Of a DNA stretch of 64,000 bases, positions 41,433 to 50,326 are shown in pieces. Position 1 is the stretch's first letter. Each line of letters opens with the position of its first letter. Origin of the DNA: Catelliglobosispora koreensis DSM 44566. Lineage in GTDB: Bacteria; Actinomycetota; Actinomycetes; Mycobacteriales; Micromonosporaceae. The position numbers were made by a program, and so were the translations under genes. The notes under the pieces are model-generated. The model was not told the DNA's origin, ran no database searches, and was given only the letters and a program-made list of their open reading frames with translations. The DNA is taken from assembly GCF_000379685.1 (NCBI RefSeq), contig NZ_KB903261.1, positions 434,097 to 498,096 of the forward strand. Direction: 5' to 3'.

Positions 41433-42653
41433 CTACTGCCCCGGCCGCGTTGGTGGCGCGTCGTTCGGCGCGAGATAGGCGCCTATCTTACGGAACAAAG
41501 CATCGCCACCGTTGGAGTAAAGGCCCTCGTCGTTGAACGCCTCCGGTTTGTAAGTGACCGCCACGGCGATCGCTATCTTTTCCGATGGCAGGTAGCCGTT
41601 GACGGCGGCGTACCCGTAGAACAACGGATTCTGGAAATACCAGTTTCCGGTAATCCACAGTCCCAGGCCATAGGTCGCGAAGTCGTCGAGTTCCCGGCAG
41701 TTTCCACAACCCGGCACCGCACTTGTCTTGCCCCGCAAGTCAGTCGTCGTCATGAGCTTGTATGACTCGTCGGAGATGAGCTCGCCCGTGCCAATAGCGA
41801 CAGCGCTGCGCTCGAGGTCATAGATGTTCGACGTTTGGATGGCGCCATGGTTGATGGTCCACGAAGGATTCCAATAAGTCGACTCTTCGTAGAAAGGCTC
41901 CCCATTCGGAATCTTGAAGAAGGCGCGGCGCTCGGAACTAAAGGCGTGCAACGCCGGCTCCGGAATCACGGCGGTGAGGTTCGGCGTGGTGTTCTTGAGC
42001 CCGAGAGGGTCGAGCACGTTCTCCTGCAACAGATCCGCCATGGGCTTGCCGGTGACCTTCTCCAGCACCAGCCCAAGAATCACATAGTTCGTGTGCGCGT
42101 AATTCCAGTTCGTTCCCGGCTGGTACCAGAGGGGTTTGTTAATCGCGAGGTTGAGCTGATCCTGAGTCGTCCACGCTTTGAACGGGTCGGCGTAAGCGAT
42201 TTTCGCGAACTCCTCGTTGCCCAGCACGAAGTCCTGAATCCCTGACGTCATTTGGGCGAGCTGATGAATGGTGATTTCGTCAGCGTGCGGGATTTCCGGC
42301 AGGAACTTCGACAGTTTGTCGTCGAGGCTGATTTTCTTCTCATCGACGAGCTTGAGCAGGAGCGTCGACACATAAGAAATGGCGACGGCTCCGTTGCGGA
42401 AATGCATGTCGGTCGTAGCGGGTACGCCCGTCATCGACTCGCCTTCAGCGGCGGTGACAGTTTCCTTGCCATCCACGGTTACCCGGACGATGACAGCCTT
42501 CAGATGAGCCTCGGCCATGTAGTCACGGACGATTCTCATGATGGCGTCAGCCTGCTGTGGATCCACAGGCTGCATGGCCGCCGGAGCGCTTGAGCACGCC
42601 GCCAGGAGGCTCAGCGTGCAGGTAACCGTCACAAGCTTCCGCGAAATGGACAT
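41433..42653 (-). CDS. Beta-lactamase-fold lipoprotein lacking catalytic residues, second copy
   Basis: 406 residues, lipobox LLAAC (Cys20). Strongly similar throughout to 39444-40676 (shared MHFRNGAVAISYVSTLL, EESTxWNPSWTINHGAIQTSNI, PLFYGYAAV). SxxK is again AVAI (Ala89, Ile92). Its stop is immediately followed by the methyltransferase ATG. The pair arose by duplication with inversion around the methyltransferase. Confidence 0.85.
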   Translation of the reverse strand: MSISRKLVTVTCTLSLLAACSSAPAAMQPVDPQQADAIMRIVRDYMAEAHLKAVIVRVTVDGKETVTAAEGESMTGVPATTDMHFRNGAVAISYVSTLLLKLVDEKKISLDDKLSKFLPEIPHADEITIHQLAQMTSGIQDFVLGNEEFAKIAYADPFKAWTTQDQLNLAINKPLWYQPGTNWNYAHTNYVILGLVLEKVTGKPMADLLQENVLDPLGLKNTTPNLTAVIPEPALHAFSSERRAFFKIPNGEPFYEESTYWNPSWTINHGAIQTSNIYDLERSAVAIGTGELISDESYKLMTTTDLRGKTSAVPGCGNCRELDDFATYGLGLWITGNWYFQNPLFYGYAAVNGYLPSEKIAIAVAVTYKPEAFNDEGLYSNGGDALFRKIGAYLAPNDAPPTRPGQ

Positions 42654-42706
42654 AATGAATTGTCTCTGGAGGAGTGATAGCTGACGCTGATATTCACGAG
42701 ATAGCC

Positions 42707-42847
42707 CTAGGCACCGGGATCGTCGTCAAGTGGCGTCTCGGGATCGAACTCGGCCAGCTCCGTCTCCCAGGCATCGGCCTGGGCCTGCTGGTCCTCAGCG
42801 CGTTCTTCCTGCTTGGCCTTCGCGTCATCACTGGCTGGCGTGGTCAT
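42707..42847 (-). CDS. Small acidic protein (46 aa)
   Basis: ATG at 42847 behind GGAGGCAATGTG. Begins MTTPASDDAKAKQEERAED, Glu/Asp/Gln-rich and probably helical or disordered. The strong ribosome site and stop just before the lipoprotein leader support it. No family recognised. Confidence 0.6.
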   Translation of the reverse strand: MTTPASDDAKAKQEERAEDQQAQADAWETELAEFDPETPLDDDPGA

Positions 42848-42922
42848 CACATTGCCTCCCTGCCGCTCAATCGCCATGCTAGGCGTCGCTGTGACGGCAA
42901 AAGGGCTGATTCCATGAACGCG

Positions 42923-42957
42923 AAACGGGAGCCTTCCCTGGCGGGTGGCTCCCGTTT
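42923..42957. terminator. Hairpin terminator near tRNA-Ser(GGA)
   Basis: AAACGGGAGCC (42923-42933) with GGCTCCCGTTT (42947-42957) followed by TT. Downstream of the leftward tRNA; the T-run favours the plus strand, so it may work both ways. Confidence 0.6.
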
Positions 42958-42972
42958 TTCCTGCTTACGTGG

Positions 42973-43057
42973 CGGAGGATACGAGATTCGAACTCGTGAG
43001 GGTTTTATCCCAACACGCTTTCCAAGCGTGCGCCCTAGGCCTCTAGGCGAATCCTCC
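42973..43057 (-). tRNA. tRNA-Ser(GGA)
   Basis: Class II tRNA on the minus strand: acceptor GGAGGAT/ATCCTCC, anticodon stem-loop GCACGCTTGGAAAGCGTG with anticodon GGA, long variable arm, T-loop GTTCGAATC. CCA is not encoded. Confidence 0.93.
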
Positions 43058-43113
43058 GTCGAGAAGGATAGCGGCTTGCCCACGGGTTCACACAACCAGG
43101 TACAGTTGCTCTT

Positions 43114-43196
43114 GCCCCCGTGCGGCGGCAACCTGTGAACCTCCCCAGGGCCGGAAGGCAGCAAGGATAAGCGGGCTCTACCGGGTGCACGGGGGC
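43114..43196 (+). ncRNA. ffs: Signal recognition particle RNA (small bacterial type)
   Basis: GCCCCCGTGC/GCACGGGGGC terminal stem, and the conserved CCGGAAGGCAGCAAGG apical core that binds Ffh. About 83 nt, typical of the actinomycete 4.5S-like form. Lies between two serine tRNA genes. Confidence 0.93.
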
Positions 43197-43300
43197 GCTT
43201 ACGTGCTTAGGTGTTGTGCACGTCACTGAAGCGGGTGACCCCACGTCTGCGGTCAATACGGGTTTCGGGGTCTCCTAACCGCTCGTGTAAGCTCTGCGGC

Positions 43301-43390
43301 GGTGGCGTGTCCGAGTGGCCTAAGGAGCACGCCTCGAAAGCGTGTGAGGGTGCAAGCCCTCCGCGGGTTCAAATCCCGCCGCCACCGCCA
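43301..43390 (+). tRNA. tRNA-Ser(CGA)
   Basis: GGTGGCG/CGCCACC acceptor, anticodon loop CTCGAAA (anticodon CGA), variable arm GAGGGTGCAAGCCCTC and T-loop GTTCAAATC. CCA is encoded. Confidence 0.93.
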
Positions 43391-43484
43391 GTTAGCAGCA
43401 AGACCAAAGGCGACCGATCTCTATCGGGCGCCTTTTGTCGTTCCTGGTCTCAATAATGAAGCTCAGCCCTATCGAGACGAGGAG

Positions 43485-44297
43485 ATGGCTGTGCTGAGGC
43501 AGGTCGCGGATGGTGTGCTGGTCCACGAGAGCGAGTTCATCCTGAGCAACGGCATTGTCGTGCAGGGCCGAGCGGGCGTGCTGCTTATCGATCCGGGGAT
43601 TCAGGACGATGAACTGGCCTGCCTCGCGAACGATCTGTCCGGTTTGGACCAGACCGTGGTGGCAGGCTTCTCGACGCATCCGGATTGGGATCACCTGCTC
43701 TGGCACGCTCAGTTTGGTGCGCCCCCGCGTTACAGCACGGCCCGCTGCGCGGCGGCGGTCGCCGAGCAGCTGTCCAACCCGAACGCGAAGGCTGAGGTCA
43801 TCGACCACCTGGCTGAGACGGAAGTCGCCGGGCGGGTTTCGCTGGACCACTGCGCTCTGGTCACCGCCCTGCCCGCCGGCACGACGCAGGTTCCCTGGGA
43901 TGGTCCTCAAGTCCGCATCATCGAGCATCAGGGGCATGCGCCGGGGCACGCGGCGCTCTTCATCGAAGAGCGCCGGGTCCTCGTCGCGGGCGACATGCTC
44001 TCCGATGTCTTGGTCCCGATGCTCGACATGGACAGCGCCGACCCCATCGAGGATTACCTCGCCGCGCTGCGCCTGTTGGAGGCCGTGGCAGACGATGTCG
44101 ATGTCGTCGTCCCGGGCCACGGGTCAGTCGGCGGGTCCGGTCAGGCACGCGCACGGATCGAGCTGGATCGGGCCTACCTCCTCGCCTTGCGTGAGGGCCG
44201 TGATCCCGATGACACGCGCCTCGGCCCGTCGGCTAAGCCCGGCTGGGAATGGGTCAGCGACATCCACGAGGGACAAGCTCAGCGCCTCGGCCACTAA
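43485..44297 (+). CDS. Metallo-beta-lactamase-fold hydrolase
   Basis: 270 residues from ATG at 43485. STHPDWDHLLW (His-x3-Asp-His), the later His in EHQGHAPGHAALF, Asp in VLVAGDMLSD and His in VVPGHGSV form a two-zinc site. Substrate unknown; glyoxalase II or lactonase-like are options. Starts 95 bp after tRNA-Ser(CGA). Confidence 0.88.
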   Translation: MAVLRQVADGVLVHESEFILSNGIVVQGRAGVLLIDPGIQDDELACLANDLSGLDQTVVAGFSTHPDWDHLLWHAQFGAPPRYSTARCAAAVAEQLSNPNAKAEVIDHLAETEVAGRVSLDHCALVTALPAGTTQVPWDGPQVRIIEHQGHAPGHAALFIEERRVLVAGDMLSDVLVPMLDMDSADPIEDYLAALRLLEAVADDVDVVVPGHGSVGGSGQARARIELDRAYLLALREGRDPDDTRLGPSAKPGWEWVSDIHEGQAQRLGH

Positions 44298-44370
44298 ATC
44301 CAACGACTCGCGCCGCATCACAATGATGTGCATGTTGCTATAGTGTGTGAAACACAGTATCGTGTGAGAC

Positions 44371-44706
44371 ATGCTAGAAGATGAGCTTGTAGCGGCACAC
44401 CTGCAGGAACTGAGGCGGGGGACAGTCGTGCTCGCGTGCCTGCTCGTCCTGCGAGAGCAAAACTACGGCTACGCGCTGCTCGACCTCCTCGAAAAACGTG
44501 GCTTTGGCGTCGATGCCAACACGCTCTATCCACTGCTGCGCCGGCTGGAGAAGCAAGGGCTGCTGAGCAGCGACTGGAACACCGAGGAAGCGCGGCCACG
44601 CAAGTTCTACCGCACGAGTGAGCAAGGGCTGGAGCTCGCCGCCGCGCTCACCCGTGACTGGGATCAGCTTGATGCAGCATTCCGCACCCTGAAGGGGGAG
44701 CAATGA
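44371..44706 (+). CDS. PadR-family regulator
   Basis: 111 residues. LRRGTVVLACLLVLREQNYGYALLDLLEKRG and TLYPLLRRLEKQGLLSSDW with the wing RKFYRTSEQG. GTGTGAAACAC (44345-44355) in the short leader is a candidate operator. Overlaps the membrane gene by 4 bp. Confidence 0.93.
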   Translation: MLEDELVAAHLQELRRGTVVLACLLVLREQNYGYALLDLLEKRGFGVDANTLYPLLRRLEKQGLLSSDWNTEEARPRKFYRTSEQGLELAAALTRDWDQLDAAFRTLKGEQ

Positions 44707-45611
44707 GCCTGACGGATCGTTATATAGACGCGGTTTTGCGGCGCCTGCCTAACAAGCAGCGCGCCGAGATCGAGCGGGAGTTGCGCGCCTCGATCGCCGA
44801 CGCCATGGAAGATCAGAGCGAAACTGAGGTGCTCACGGAGCTGGGCGACCCGGCGAAGCTGGCGGCTGGCTACGCCGACCGTCCACTTCAGCTGATCGGC
44901 CCACGGTTCTATCTGGACTACACGAGAGTCCTGAGTGCTTTGCTGGCAACGATTGTTCCGGCGGTGGCCGCGATCACGGGACTCATCCGTGCGCTCGATG
45001 CCGCACCCGTGGGGCAGATCATCACGGGCACGCTGGGAGCCGCGTTCACGACCGCGCTACACGTCGTGTTCTGGACCACGCTCGCCTTCGCCGCGATCGA
45101 ACGCCTGCCCGATCTGCAAAGGGAGCTATCGAAGCCTTGGCAGCTCTCGGATCTGCCGGAACCGCCGAGCCGTAAGGCGAAATTCGCCGAGCTGGTCGCG
45201 CTCACGGTGGTGACCGTCTTGACGGCGTCGCTGATTCTCCTGTCGCCGCGGCTCAGCTGGGAGACGGACGCCAACGGCCAGCCCATCGGGGTGCTCTCAC
45301 CGTGGTTGTGGGAAACAGGCATGGTCTATGTCTTCGTCGCCGTTGCCAGCACAGGCCTTTTGGTCGCGTTCGCGCGCTACTACCTCAAGTGGACGGTCCC
45401 GCTGACCATCGTCGCGACACTCGTCGATCTGGCCGCGCCCTTGCTGCTCATCTGGCTCACGGTCACCGACCACGTGCTCAACCCGGCGTTCGTTGCGGCG
45501 GCTGGACTATCCGGCGGAACGGTCCGTGTGATCAACATCGTGCTCATCCTGACAGCGATCGGCACAATCCTTAGTTCGGTCATCGAAGCATTTAAGAGGG
45601 TACGCAGATGA
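44703..45611 (+). CDS. HAAS/DUF1700-type membrane protein
   Basis: 302 residues. N-terminal HAAS-like helix bundle (RYIDAVLRRLPNKQRAEIERELRASI, TELGDPAKLAAGY), then about six membrane helices. In PadR operons these proteins act as anti-sigma or signalling partners. Coupled at both ends by 4-bp overlaps. Confidence 0.75.
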   Translation: MSLTDRYIDAVLRRLPNKQRAEIERELRASIADAMEDQSETEVLTELGDPAKLAAGYADRPLQLIGPRFYLDYTRVLSALLATIVPAVAAITGLIRALDAAPVGQIITGTLGAAFTTALHVVFWTTLAFAAIERLPDLQRELSKPWQLSDLPEPPSRKAKFAELVALTVVTVLTASLILLSPRLSWETDANGQPIGVLSPWLWETGMVYVFVAVASTGLLVAFARYYLKWTVPLTIVATLVDLAAPLLLIWLTVTDHVLNPAFVAAAGLSGGTVRVINIVLILTAIGTILSSVIEAFKRVRR

Positions 45612-46567
45612 AAGCCATCGTCTACGAAACATATGGCCCGCCAGAAGTCTTGCGGTATGCAGAGATAGACGCTCCTGTCCCCAAGGACGATGAGGTGCTG
45701 GTGCGGCTAGAGGCGACGTCGATCAACTTCGCCGACCGGGCTGCCATGCGCGGTGAGCCGCGGCTGATGCGCCTGGCCTTCGGCCTGACGCGTCCTAAGG
45801 CGACGGTGCTCGGCCGCGATATCGCCGGTGTGGTGCAAGCCGTGGGAGCCAAGGTAACCCGGTTCAGGCCGGGTGACCGGGTCGCGGGTGAGGTGGAGCA
45901 GCGCGGGTTCGCCGAGCTGGTGTCAGCCAAGGAAAGCTACCTGTCATCGATCCCTCACGGCGTACCAGCAAAACAAGCAGCGACCACCCCTGTGGCTGGA
46001 GTGACGGCACTGCGGGCGGTGCGACTGGCTGGGGTCCAAAAAGGACAGAAAGTGCTCGTGAATGGCTCTAGCGGCGGGGTAGGCACGTTCCTGGTGCAGC
46101 TGGCCAGGCTCGCGGGCGCTGAGGTGACGGCGGTGTGCAGTACGCGCAATGTCGATCTGGTGAAGGCCGACCATGTGATTGATTACACGAAGGCCGACTT
46201 CACCCAGGGCACGAAGATCTATGACGTGATCGTGGACCTGGTCGGCAATCACCCGCTCGCCGCGATGCGCAGGGTGCTTGCGCCGCAGGGGATTTACATC
46301 GCGTCCTTCGGCAACGGCGGTCCCGTCCTCGGACCGGTCGGCAAGTTTCTCAGCATCTCGCTGATCTCGATGTTCTCCCGGCAGAAGCTGCGCGTGCTCG
46401 TGGCCAAGCGCGACATCAGGGATCTCGATGAACTGCTGCGGCACATCGCTGATGGAGCCGTCATACCGGTGATCGACCGGGAGTACCCGCTGAGTGCGGC
46501 CGCTGACGCCATCCGGATGCTGGAGAAAGAGCATGCCCGGGGAAAGGTCATTCTTTCTGTGGAATGA
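45608..46567 (+). CDS. Zinc-independent quinone oxidoreductase (MDR family)
   Basis: 319 residues. GroES-like N-terminus ([35 protein letters not shown]), nucleotide motif [15 protein letters not shown] near 155 and the absence of zinc-ligand Cys place it in the NADPH-dependent quinone reductase branch. Third gene of the PadR operon. Confidence 0.88.
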   Translation: MKAIVYETYGPPEVLRYAEIDAPVPKDDEVLVRLEATSINFADRAAMRGEPRLMRLAFGLTRPKATVLGRDIAGVVQAVGAKVTRFRPGDRVAGEVEQRGFAELVSAKESYLSSIPHGVPAKQAATTPVAGVTALRAVRLAGVQKGQKVLVNGSSGGVGTFLVQLARLAGAEVTAVCSTRNVDLVKADHVIDYTKADFTQGTKIYDVIVDLVGNHPLAAMRRVLAPQGIYIASFGNGGPVLGPVGKFLSISLISMFSRQKLRVLVAKRDIRDLDELLRHIADGAVIPVIDREYPLSAAADAIRMLEKEHARGKVILSVE

Positions 46568-46575
46568 TCGAGCAC

Positions 46576-47283
46576 ATGAGCACGCACATCGGCGGTAAGC
46601 CGGGAGACATTGCGGAGCGGGTGCTGATGCCGGGCGACCCGCTCCGGGCAAAGTGGATAGCGGACAACTTCCTTGAAGGTGCCGAGTGCTATTCGACGGT
46701 CCGCAATATGTTCGGGTTCACCGGAACATATAAGGGTGTGCGTGTCTCGGTGCAAGGGTCAGGCATGGGAATGCCATCCGCCTCGATCTATGCGCACGAA
46801 CTCATCAACGAATATGGCGTCAAGACGCTGATCCGGGTGGGATCGTGCGGAGCGCTCGCAGACTCGCTGAACCTGCGCGATGTCGTCGCCGCGATCGGGT
46901 CGAGCACGGACTCCAATATGAACCGCATGCGTTTCGACGGACTGGTCGACTACGCGCCGGTGTGTGACTTTGGCTTGCTGCGTAAGGCGGTCGAGACGGC
47001 CGAAGCTCGTGGCATCGAGATGCGGGTCGGCCCGGTCCTCGCCGCTGACGCCTTCTACACAGACCGTCCGGATCTCTATGACGCGCTGGCTGACTACGGC
47101 GTTCTCGCCGTAGAGATGGAGTCGGCCGCGCTCTACACCATCGCCGCCCGTTATGGCGCTCGCGCGCTCACCATCCTGACCGTCAGCGACCACATCAAGC
47201 GTGGTGAGGCGACGACCGCGCAAGAGCGGGAGCAGACCTTCTCCCAGATGGTCGAGATCGCGCTCGACACCGCTATCGCTTAA
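46576..47283 (+). CDS. deoD: Purine nucleoside phosphorylase DeoD-type
   Basis: 235 residues from ATG at 46576 (46564 possible). [12 protein letters not shown] phosphate site, RVGSCGAL, the base-binding VEMESAALY and VSDHIKRGE. Cleaves purine nucleosides to base and ribose-1-phosphate as a hexamer. Ends before a hairpin shared with the convergent gene. Confidence 0.95.
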   Translation: MSTHIGGKPGDIAERVLMPGDPLRAKWIADNFLEGAECYSTVRNMFGFTGTYKGVRVSVQGSGMGMPSASIYAHELINEYGVKTLIRVGSCGALADSLNLRDVVAAIGSSTDSNMNRMRFDGLVDYAPVCDFGLLRKAVETAEARGIEMRVGPVLAADAFYTDRPDLYDALADYGVLAVEMESAALYTIAARYGARALTILTVSDHIKRGEATTAQEREQTFSQMVEIALDTAIA

Positions 47284-47284
47284 G

Positions 47285-47318
47285 CAATTGGCTCCCCGGG
47301 AAACCGGGGAGCCAATTG
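47285..47318. terminator. Bidirectional hairpin between convergent genes
   Basis: Perfect 15-bp stem CAATTGGCTCCCCGG (47285-47299) with 47304-47318 and a GAAA tetraloop; few Ts follow. Lies exactly between deoD and the convergent DUF6114 gene. Confidence 0.75.
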
Positions 47319-48668
47319 TCAGGACGCGACCTGCTTGATCCGCAGGTTGGGCGCTAGGAGCACCGGCGAGTCCACCCAGACCAACTGGACGTCAGGGTTC
47401 GTGAAGAACACCCACGGCAGCGGAATGGGCGGAGGCAAGCTCTCCGGCGTGTAGTCCACCGGGATGAGGCCAAACAGGTTGGCACGGAACCGGTTGGTGT
47501 AGAAGTAGACCGTGTCGCCCTTGACTGTGAGCTTGCTGCTCAACAAGTCAGTGTCCTTGCCCGCGTTGCCATAGACGTGCAGCTTGAAGTTGTCGGTGTC
47601 CGACTGTGACATCGAGAACTTCAGCACCCGGATGGTCCCGTCGGCGGTGGGCAGGTCGACCACGCCAACGAAAACTAGATTGATCATCTGTACCCGGGTG
47701 CCGGTCATCCGCGACGGTTTCTTGCCTACCGGCGGCTGACCTGGAGCTGCCTTGATGACCTTCACCGGACCTGACCCTGAACTGCCCGTCGGCAGCGGAG
47801 TCCCAGAGGGGGGTGTAGCCGTCCCCGATGCCGTTGGCACCGCTGTGCCAGATGGCTTGACCGTCTTACTAGGAGACGGGCATGGGCTCAGCGTCACGGT
47901 GGGAGTCGGTGTGGGCGTTGGCTTCTTCTTGCCGAAGAGATCTTCGAACCAGTCGATGATGTCCCCGATGATGCCGCCCGGGCCCGTGCTGCTCGGCGAG
48001 GGAGTCGGGCTAAGACACGGCGCCATAGCGGCGCTTGCCGTGCCCGGCCCGCTCGTCGCGGTCAGCAGACTTACTACTAGAGCCACCACAAGGACTAGCA
48101 ACGCTGCGTGCCGCGGGGAGGGTGGCAACCCCTTTGGAAGGTTGTCGTCGTCTGCCGCCTGCCGGGGCGAAGGGACGCCGTTACGCAGCGAAGGTGCTTT
48201 TGGGTCCGGGTCGCCCACCTCTTCTTCGGTCTCGCTGGCTTCGTCTTCGCCGTCCTGCGCCGCTTCGATTTCGGCGTCTGACACGGGATTCCACGCGAAG
48301 ATGAGGCCACCACCGGCGACTCCGAGGAGCATGCCGACGAAGTAGCCGCCGAGGTTGAGGCCGAGCAGGGAATAGACCGCGGCGAAGGTCGCGATGAGAC
48401 CGTAGAGGTGCCGGTGCGTGGGCAAGTACCACGCGAGCGCACCACAAACGATCATCAAGAAGGCGAGCAGGTACTGTGGAAAGCCTTCTTGGCCAAGGGA
48501 AATCGTGCCACCCTCAAGCTCGAGGTTCATGCTGAGGATGAACTCGAGCCCGGACAGCACAGCAAAGAGCCCACCCCAGAAAGGCCGGCTCTGCCGCCAA
48601 AGGCGGAACCGCTGCCACACGGTCACGAGTGCCTCCAATAGCTTTGCGGTTCCGGGTGTGGCACCCAC
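47319..48668 (-). CDS. DUF6114 membrane protein
   Basis: 449 residues. Four membrane helices in residues about 28-125, an acidic linker, a second hydrophobic segment near 190-210, a Pro/Thr/Ser-rich repeat region (TPTPTPTVTLSP) and a C-terminal beta domain. DUF6114 and DUF6230 genes occur as pairs in sporulating actinomycetes. Function unknown. Confidence 0.8.
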   Translation of the reverse strand: MGATPGTAKLLEALVTVWQRFRLWRQSRPFWGGLFAVLSGLEFILSMNLELEGGTISLGQEGFPQYLLAFLMIVCGALAWYLPTHRHLYGLIATFAAVYSLLGLNLGGYFVGMLLGVAGGGLIFAWNPVSDAEIEAAQDGEDEASETEEEVGDPDPKAPSLRNGVPSPRQAADDDNLPKGLPPSPRHAALLVLVVALVVSLLTATSGPGTASAAMAPCLSPTPSPSSTGPGGIIGDIIDWFEDLFGKKKPTPTPTPTVTLSPCPSPSKTVKPSGTAVPTASGTATPPSGTPLPTGSSGSGPVKVIKAAPGQPPVGKKPSRMTGTRVQMINLVFVGVVDLPTADGTIRVLKFSMSQSDTDNFKLHVYGNAGKDTDLLSSKLTVKGDTVYFYTNRFRANLFGLIPVDYTPESLPPPIPLPWVFFTNPDVQLVWVDSPVLLAPNLRIKQVAS

Positions 48669-48687
48669 ACCCGGATCGCGAGCGGGT

Positions 48688-49299
48688 TCAGTTCTTGATG
48701 GTGGTGAAGCATTCCGAGCCGTCGAACTTGAGGTTCAAGCTCATGCCAGTGAGGTAGAACTTGCCAGCGTAGGTGCTGTAGAAGCGCTGGTTCACCCCGT
48801 TGACCGTCGCCTTGTCAGCGTTCTGGCCGAACCCTCCGACCTCACCGAGCTGCGAGTTGAGGTGGTGGGCGTCCGTTCCAATGTGGATCTTTTCAAAGAC
48901 CGCGTCGCCCGACATGTAGTCCATACCCATGACGAGGTCTTCGGCCTTGACCGGCTTGCCGGGCTCCCGCCCGCCCCGGATGAACAGCGTGATCGGGCCG
49001 ACCTTGACCGACTGGCAAAGGTTGGTGATCTCGGCGCGTTCAGCGGTGGTCGCAGCGACCGGAATAACGGTGCCATCAGGCTTTTTCACCGTTCCCGGGA
49101 ACTGCTTGAAATTCCACGCCTGGAGCTGGTCGGCGGAAAGCATCGCCGTCGAGCCCGAGACATTAAGCGCGACCGGGGTCGCGCCACTTGCGATCCCGCC
49201 CATAAGAGCGGTCATGGCGATGGTGGCCGGCACCACCACGGCGGCGAACCGCCGCCACTTGGTACGCCCCAGTACCAGATGGCCGTGCGAGTCCTTCAC
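48688..49299 (-). CDS. DUF6230 family secreted protein
   Basis: 203 residues, GTG at 49299 behind GAGGAGG. N-terminal signal/anchor (RFAAVVVPATIAMTALMGGIASGA), then a beta-rich domain (VKVGPITLFIRGG, KFYLTGMSLNLKFDGSECF). Partner of the DUF6114 gene (19 bp apart). Function unknown. Confidence 0.8.
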   Translation of the reverse strand: MKDSHGHLVLGRTKWRRFAAVVVPATIAMTALMGGIASGATPVALNVSGSTAMLSADQLQAWNFKQFPGTVKKPDGTVIPVAATTAERAEITNLCQSVKVGPITLFIRGGREPGKPVKAEDLVMGMDYMSGDAVFEKIHIGTDAHHLNSQLGEVGGFGQNADKATVNGVNQRFYSTYAGKFYLTGMSLNLKFDGSECFTTIKN

Positions 49300-49527
49300 A
49301 GAGTCCTCCTCGCGATGGGGTTTGAGTGGGCAAGATGTTTCCGGCTTATGACGCAGACCACAAGAGGCGAAGCTACCGACCGGTAACAGGACGTTGATGC
49401 GCCGGGCACCAAATTTCACTGTCCGTTATGGAATGCGCGAATGTTGCCCACTTTTGAGCGCTTCGCTAGCAATGATCGTCACGATGAGTGTTGGTTAACC
49501 CGGCAGTAACGGTTTGGTAACGAAGGA

Positions 49528-49563
49528 GGGCGTGGTGGCTCTCCCTAAAGAGCCACCACGCCC
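49528..49563. other. 15-bp hairpin between divergent genes
   Basis: Perfect stem GGGCGTGGTGGCTCT (49528-49542) with 49549-49563 and a 6-nt loop, in the 468-bp gap 49300-49767. No T-run on either side, and the flanking genes point away from it. Besides a candidate GntR site near 49672-49701 (two TAGTTGA repeats), I see no gene in the gap. Confidence 0.75.
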
Positions 49564-49767
49564 GGCAAACCGGCTACGCACCGATTGCGGCAACCGGCCC
49601 ACCCATGCGGTCCTACGCCATGCTCTCGGGGTGCGAGCCAGGAGATGCCGCAGGACCGAGAGCTACACTAGTTGAGTTAGTTGACTATGTCTAGTGGGAG
49701 AACCTGGGAGTTGATTCGAACGGGTGGCGGTGATCTACTACTGGGGCGAGCCATGGGAGATGACCGA

Positions 49768-49992
49768 ATGACTGCTAAGTACGAACGGTTGGCAAACGCC
49801 ATCCGCGATCAGATCAAATCCGGGGAACTAAAACCCGGTGACAAATTGCCCTCGATCAGCCAGCTTCGCGACCAGTTCAAGGTCAGCTATGGCTCCGTGC
49901 GTGGTGCCATGCTGGTCCTCAAGGCTGAACAGCTGGTTGAAGGCCGTCAGGGCGACGGCGTCTTCGTCAAGGACCCAAAGGCGAAGAACTAA
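49768..49992 (+). CDS. Small GntR-family regulator (DNA-binding domain only)
   Basis: 74 residues from ATG at 49768 (49753 possible). YERLANAIRDQIKSGELKPGDKLPSISQLRDQFKVSYGSVRGAML and the wing GRQGDGVFV. No ligand domain. Such short GntR proteins act as stand-alone repressors. Target unknown; TAGTTGA repeats upstream suggest autoregulation. Confidence 0.88.
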   Translation: MTAKYERLANAIRDQIKSGELKPGDKLPSISQLRDQFKVSYGSVRGAMLVLKAEQLVEGRQGDGVFVKDPKAKN

Positions 49993-50016
49993 GCCGCTAC
50001 CTCCTAAAGACCTGTA

Positions 50017-50044
50017 AAGGCCCCGCCAAATTTGGCGGGGCCTT
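50017..50044. terminator. Palindromic terminator
   Basis: Perfect 28-bp palindrome AAGGCCCCGCCAAA... centred at 50030, serving the small GntR gene and the convergent tRNA-Arg. Confidence 0.8.
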
Positions 50045-50053
50045 ACTGTATTG

Positions 50054-50126
50054 CGCGCCCGAAGGGACTCGAACCCCTAACCTTCTGATCCGTAGTCAGA
50101 TGCTCTATCCATTGAGCTACGGGCGC
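50054..50126 (-). tRNA. tRNA-Arg(ACG)
   Basis: Acceptor GCGCCCG/CGGGCGC, D-arm TAGCTCAATGGATAGAGCA, anticodon CTGACTACGGATCAG (ACG), T-loop GTTCGAGTC. 73 nt, no encoded CCA. Confidence 0.95.
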
Positions 50127-50161
50127 TCGTGCTCGACCAGCATACACAACCTGGTTTTGCG

Positions 50162-50251
50162 CGGAGGCTCGGGGATTTGAACCCCGGATGGGCGTTAAAC
50201 CCAAACCGCATTAGCAGTGCGGCGCCATAGACCGGACTAGGCGAAGCCTCC
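50162..50251 (-). tRNA. tRNA-Ser(GCT)
   Basis: Class II: acceptor GGAGGCT/AGCCTCC, anticodon stem-loop CCGCACTGCTAATGCGG (anticodon GCT), long variable arm, T-loop GTTCAAATC. 90 nt. Confidence 0.93.
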
Positions 50252-50326
50252 TCGATGGCACATGACCACCGCCGGACGAGAATACCGTGCCGGTGTAAGC
50301 CGAAGCAAAACGGTATCCCGGTTTCT

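Noticed and set aside
42674-43138. 154-codon plus-strand ORF
   Set aside because: Overlaps the small acidic protein gene and tRNA-Ser(GGA) in antisense and runs into the SRP RNA.
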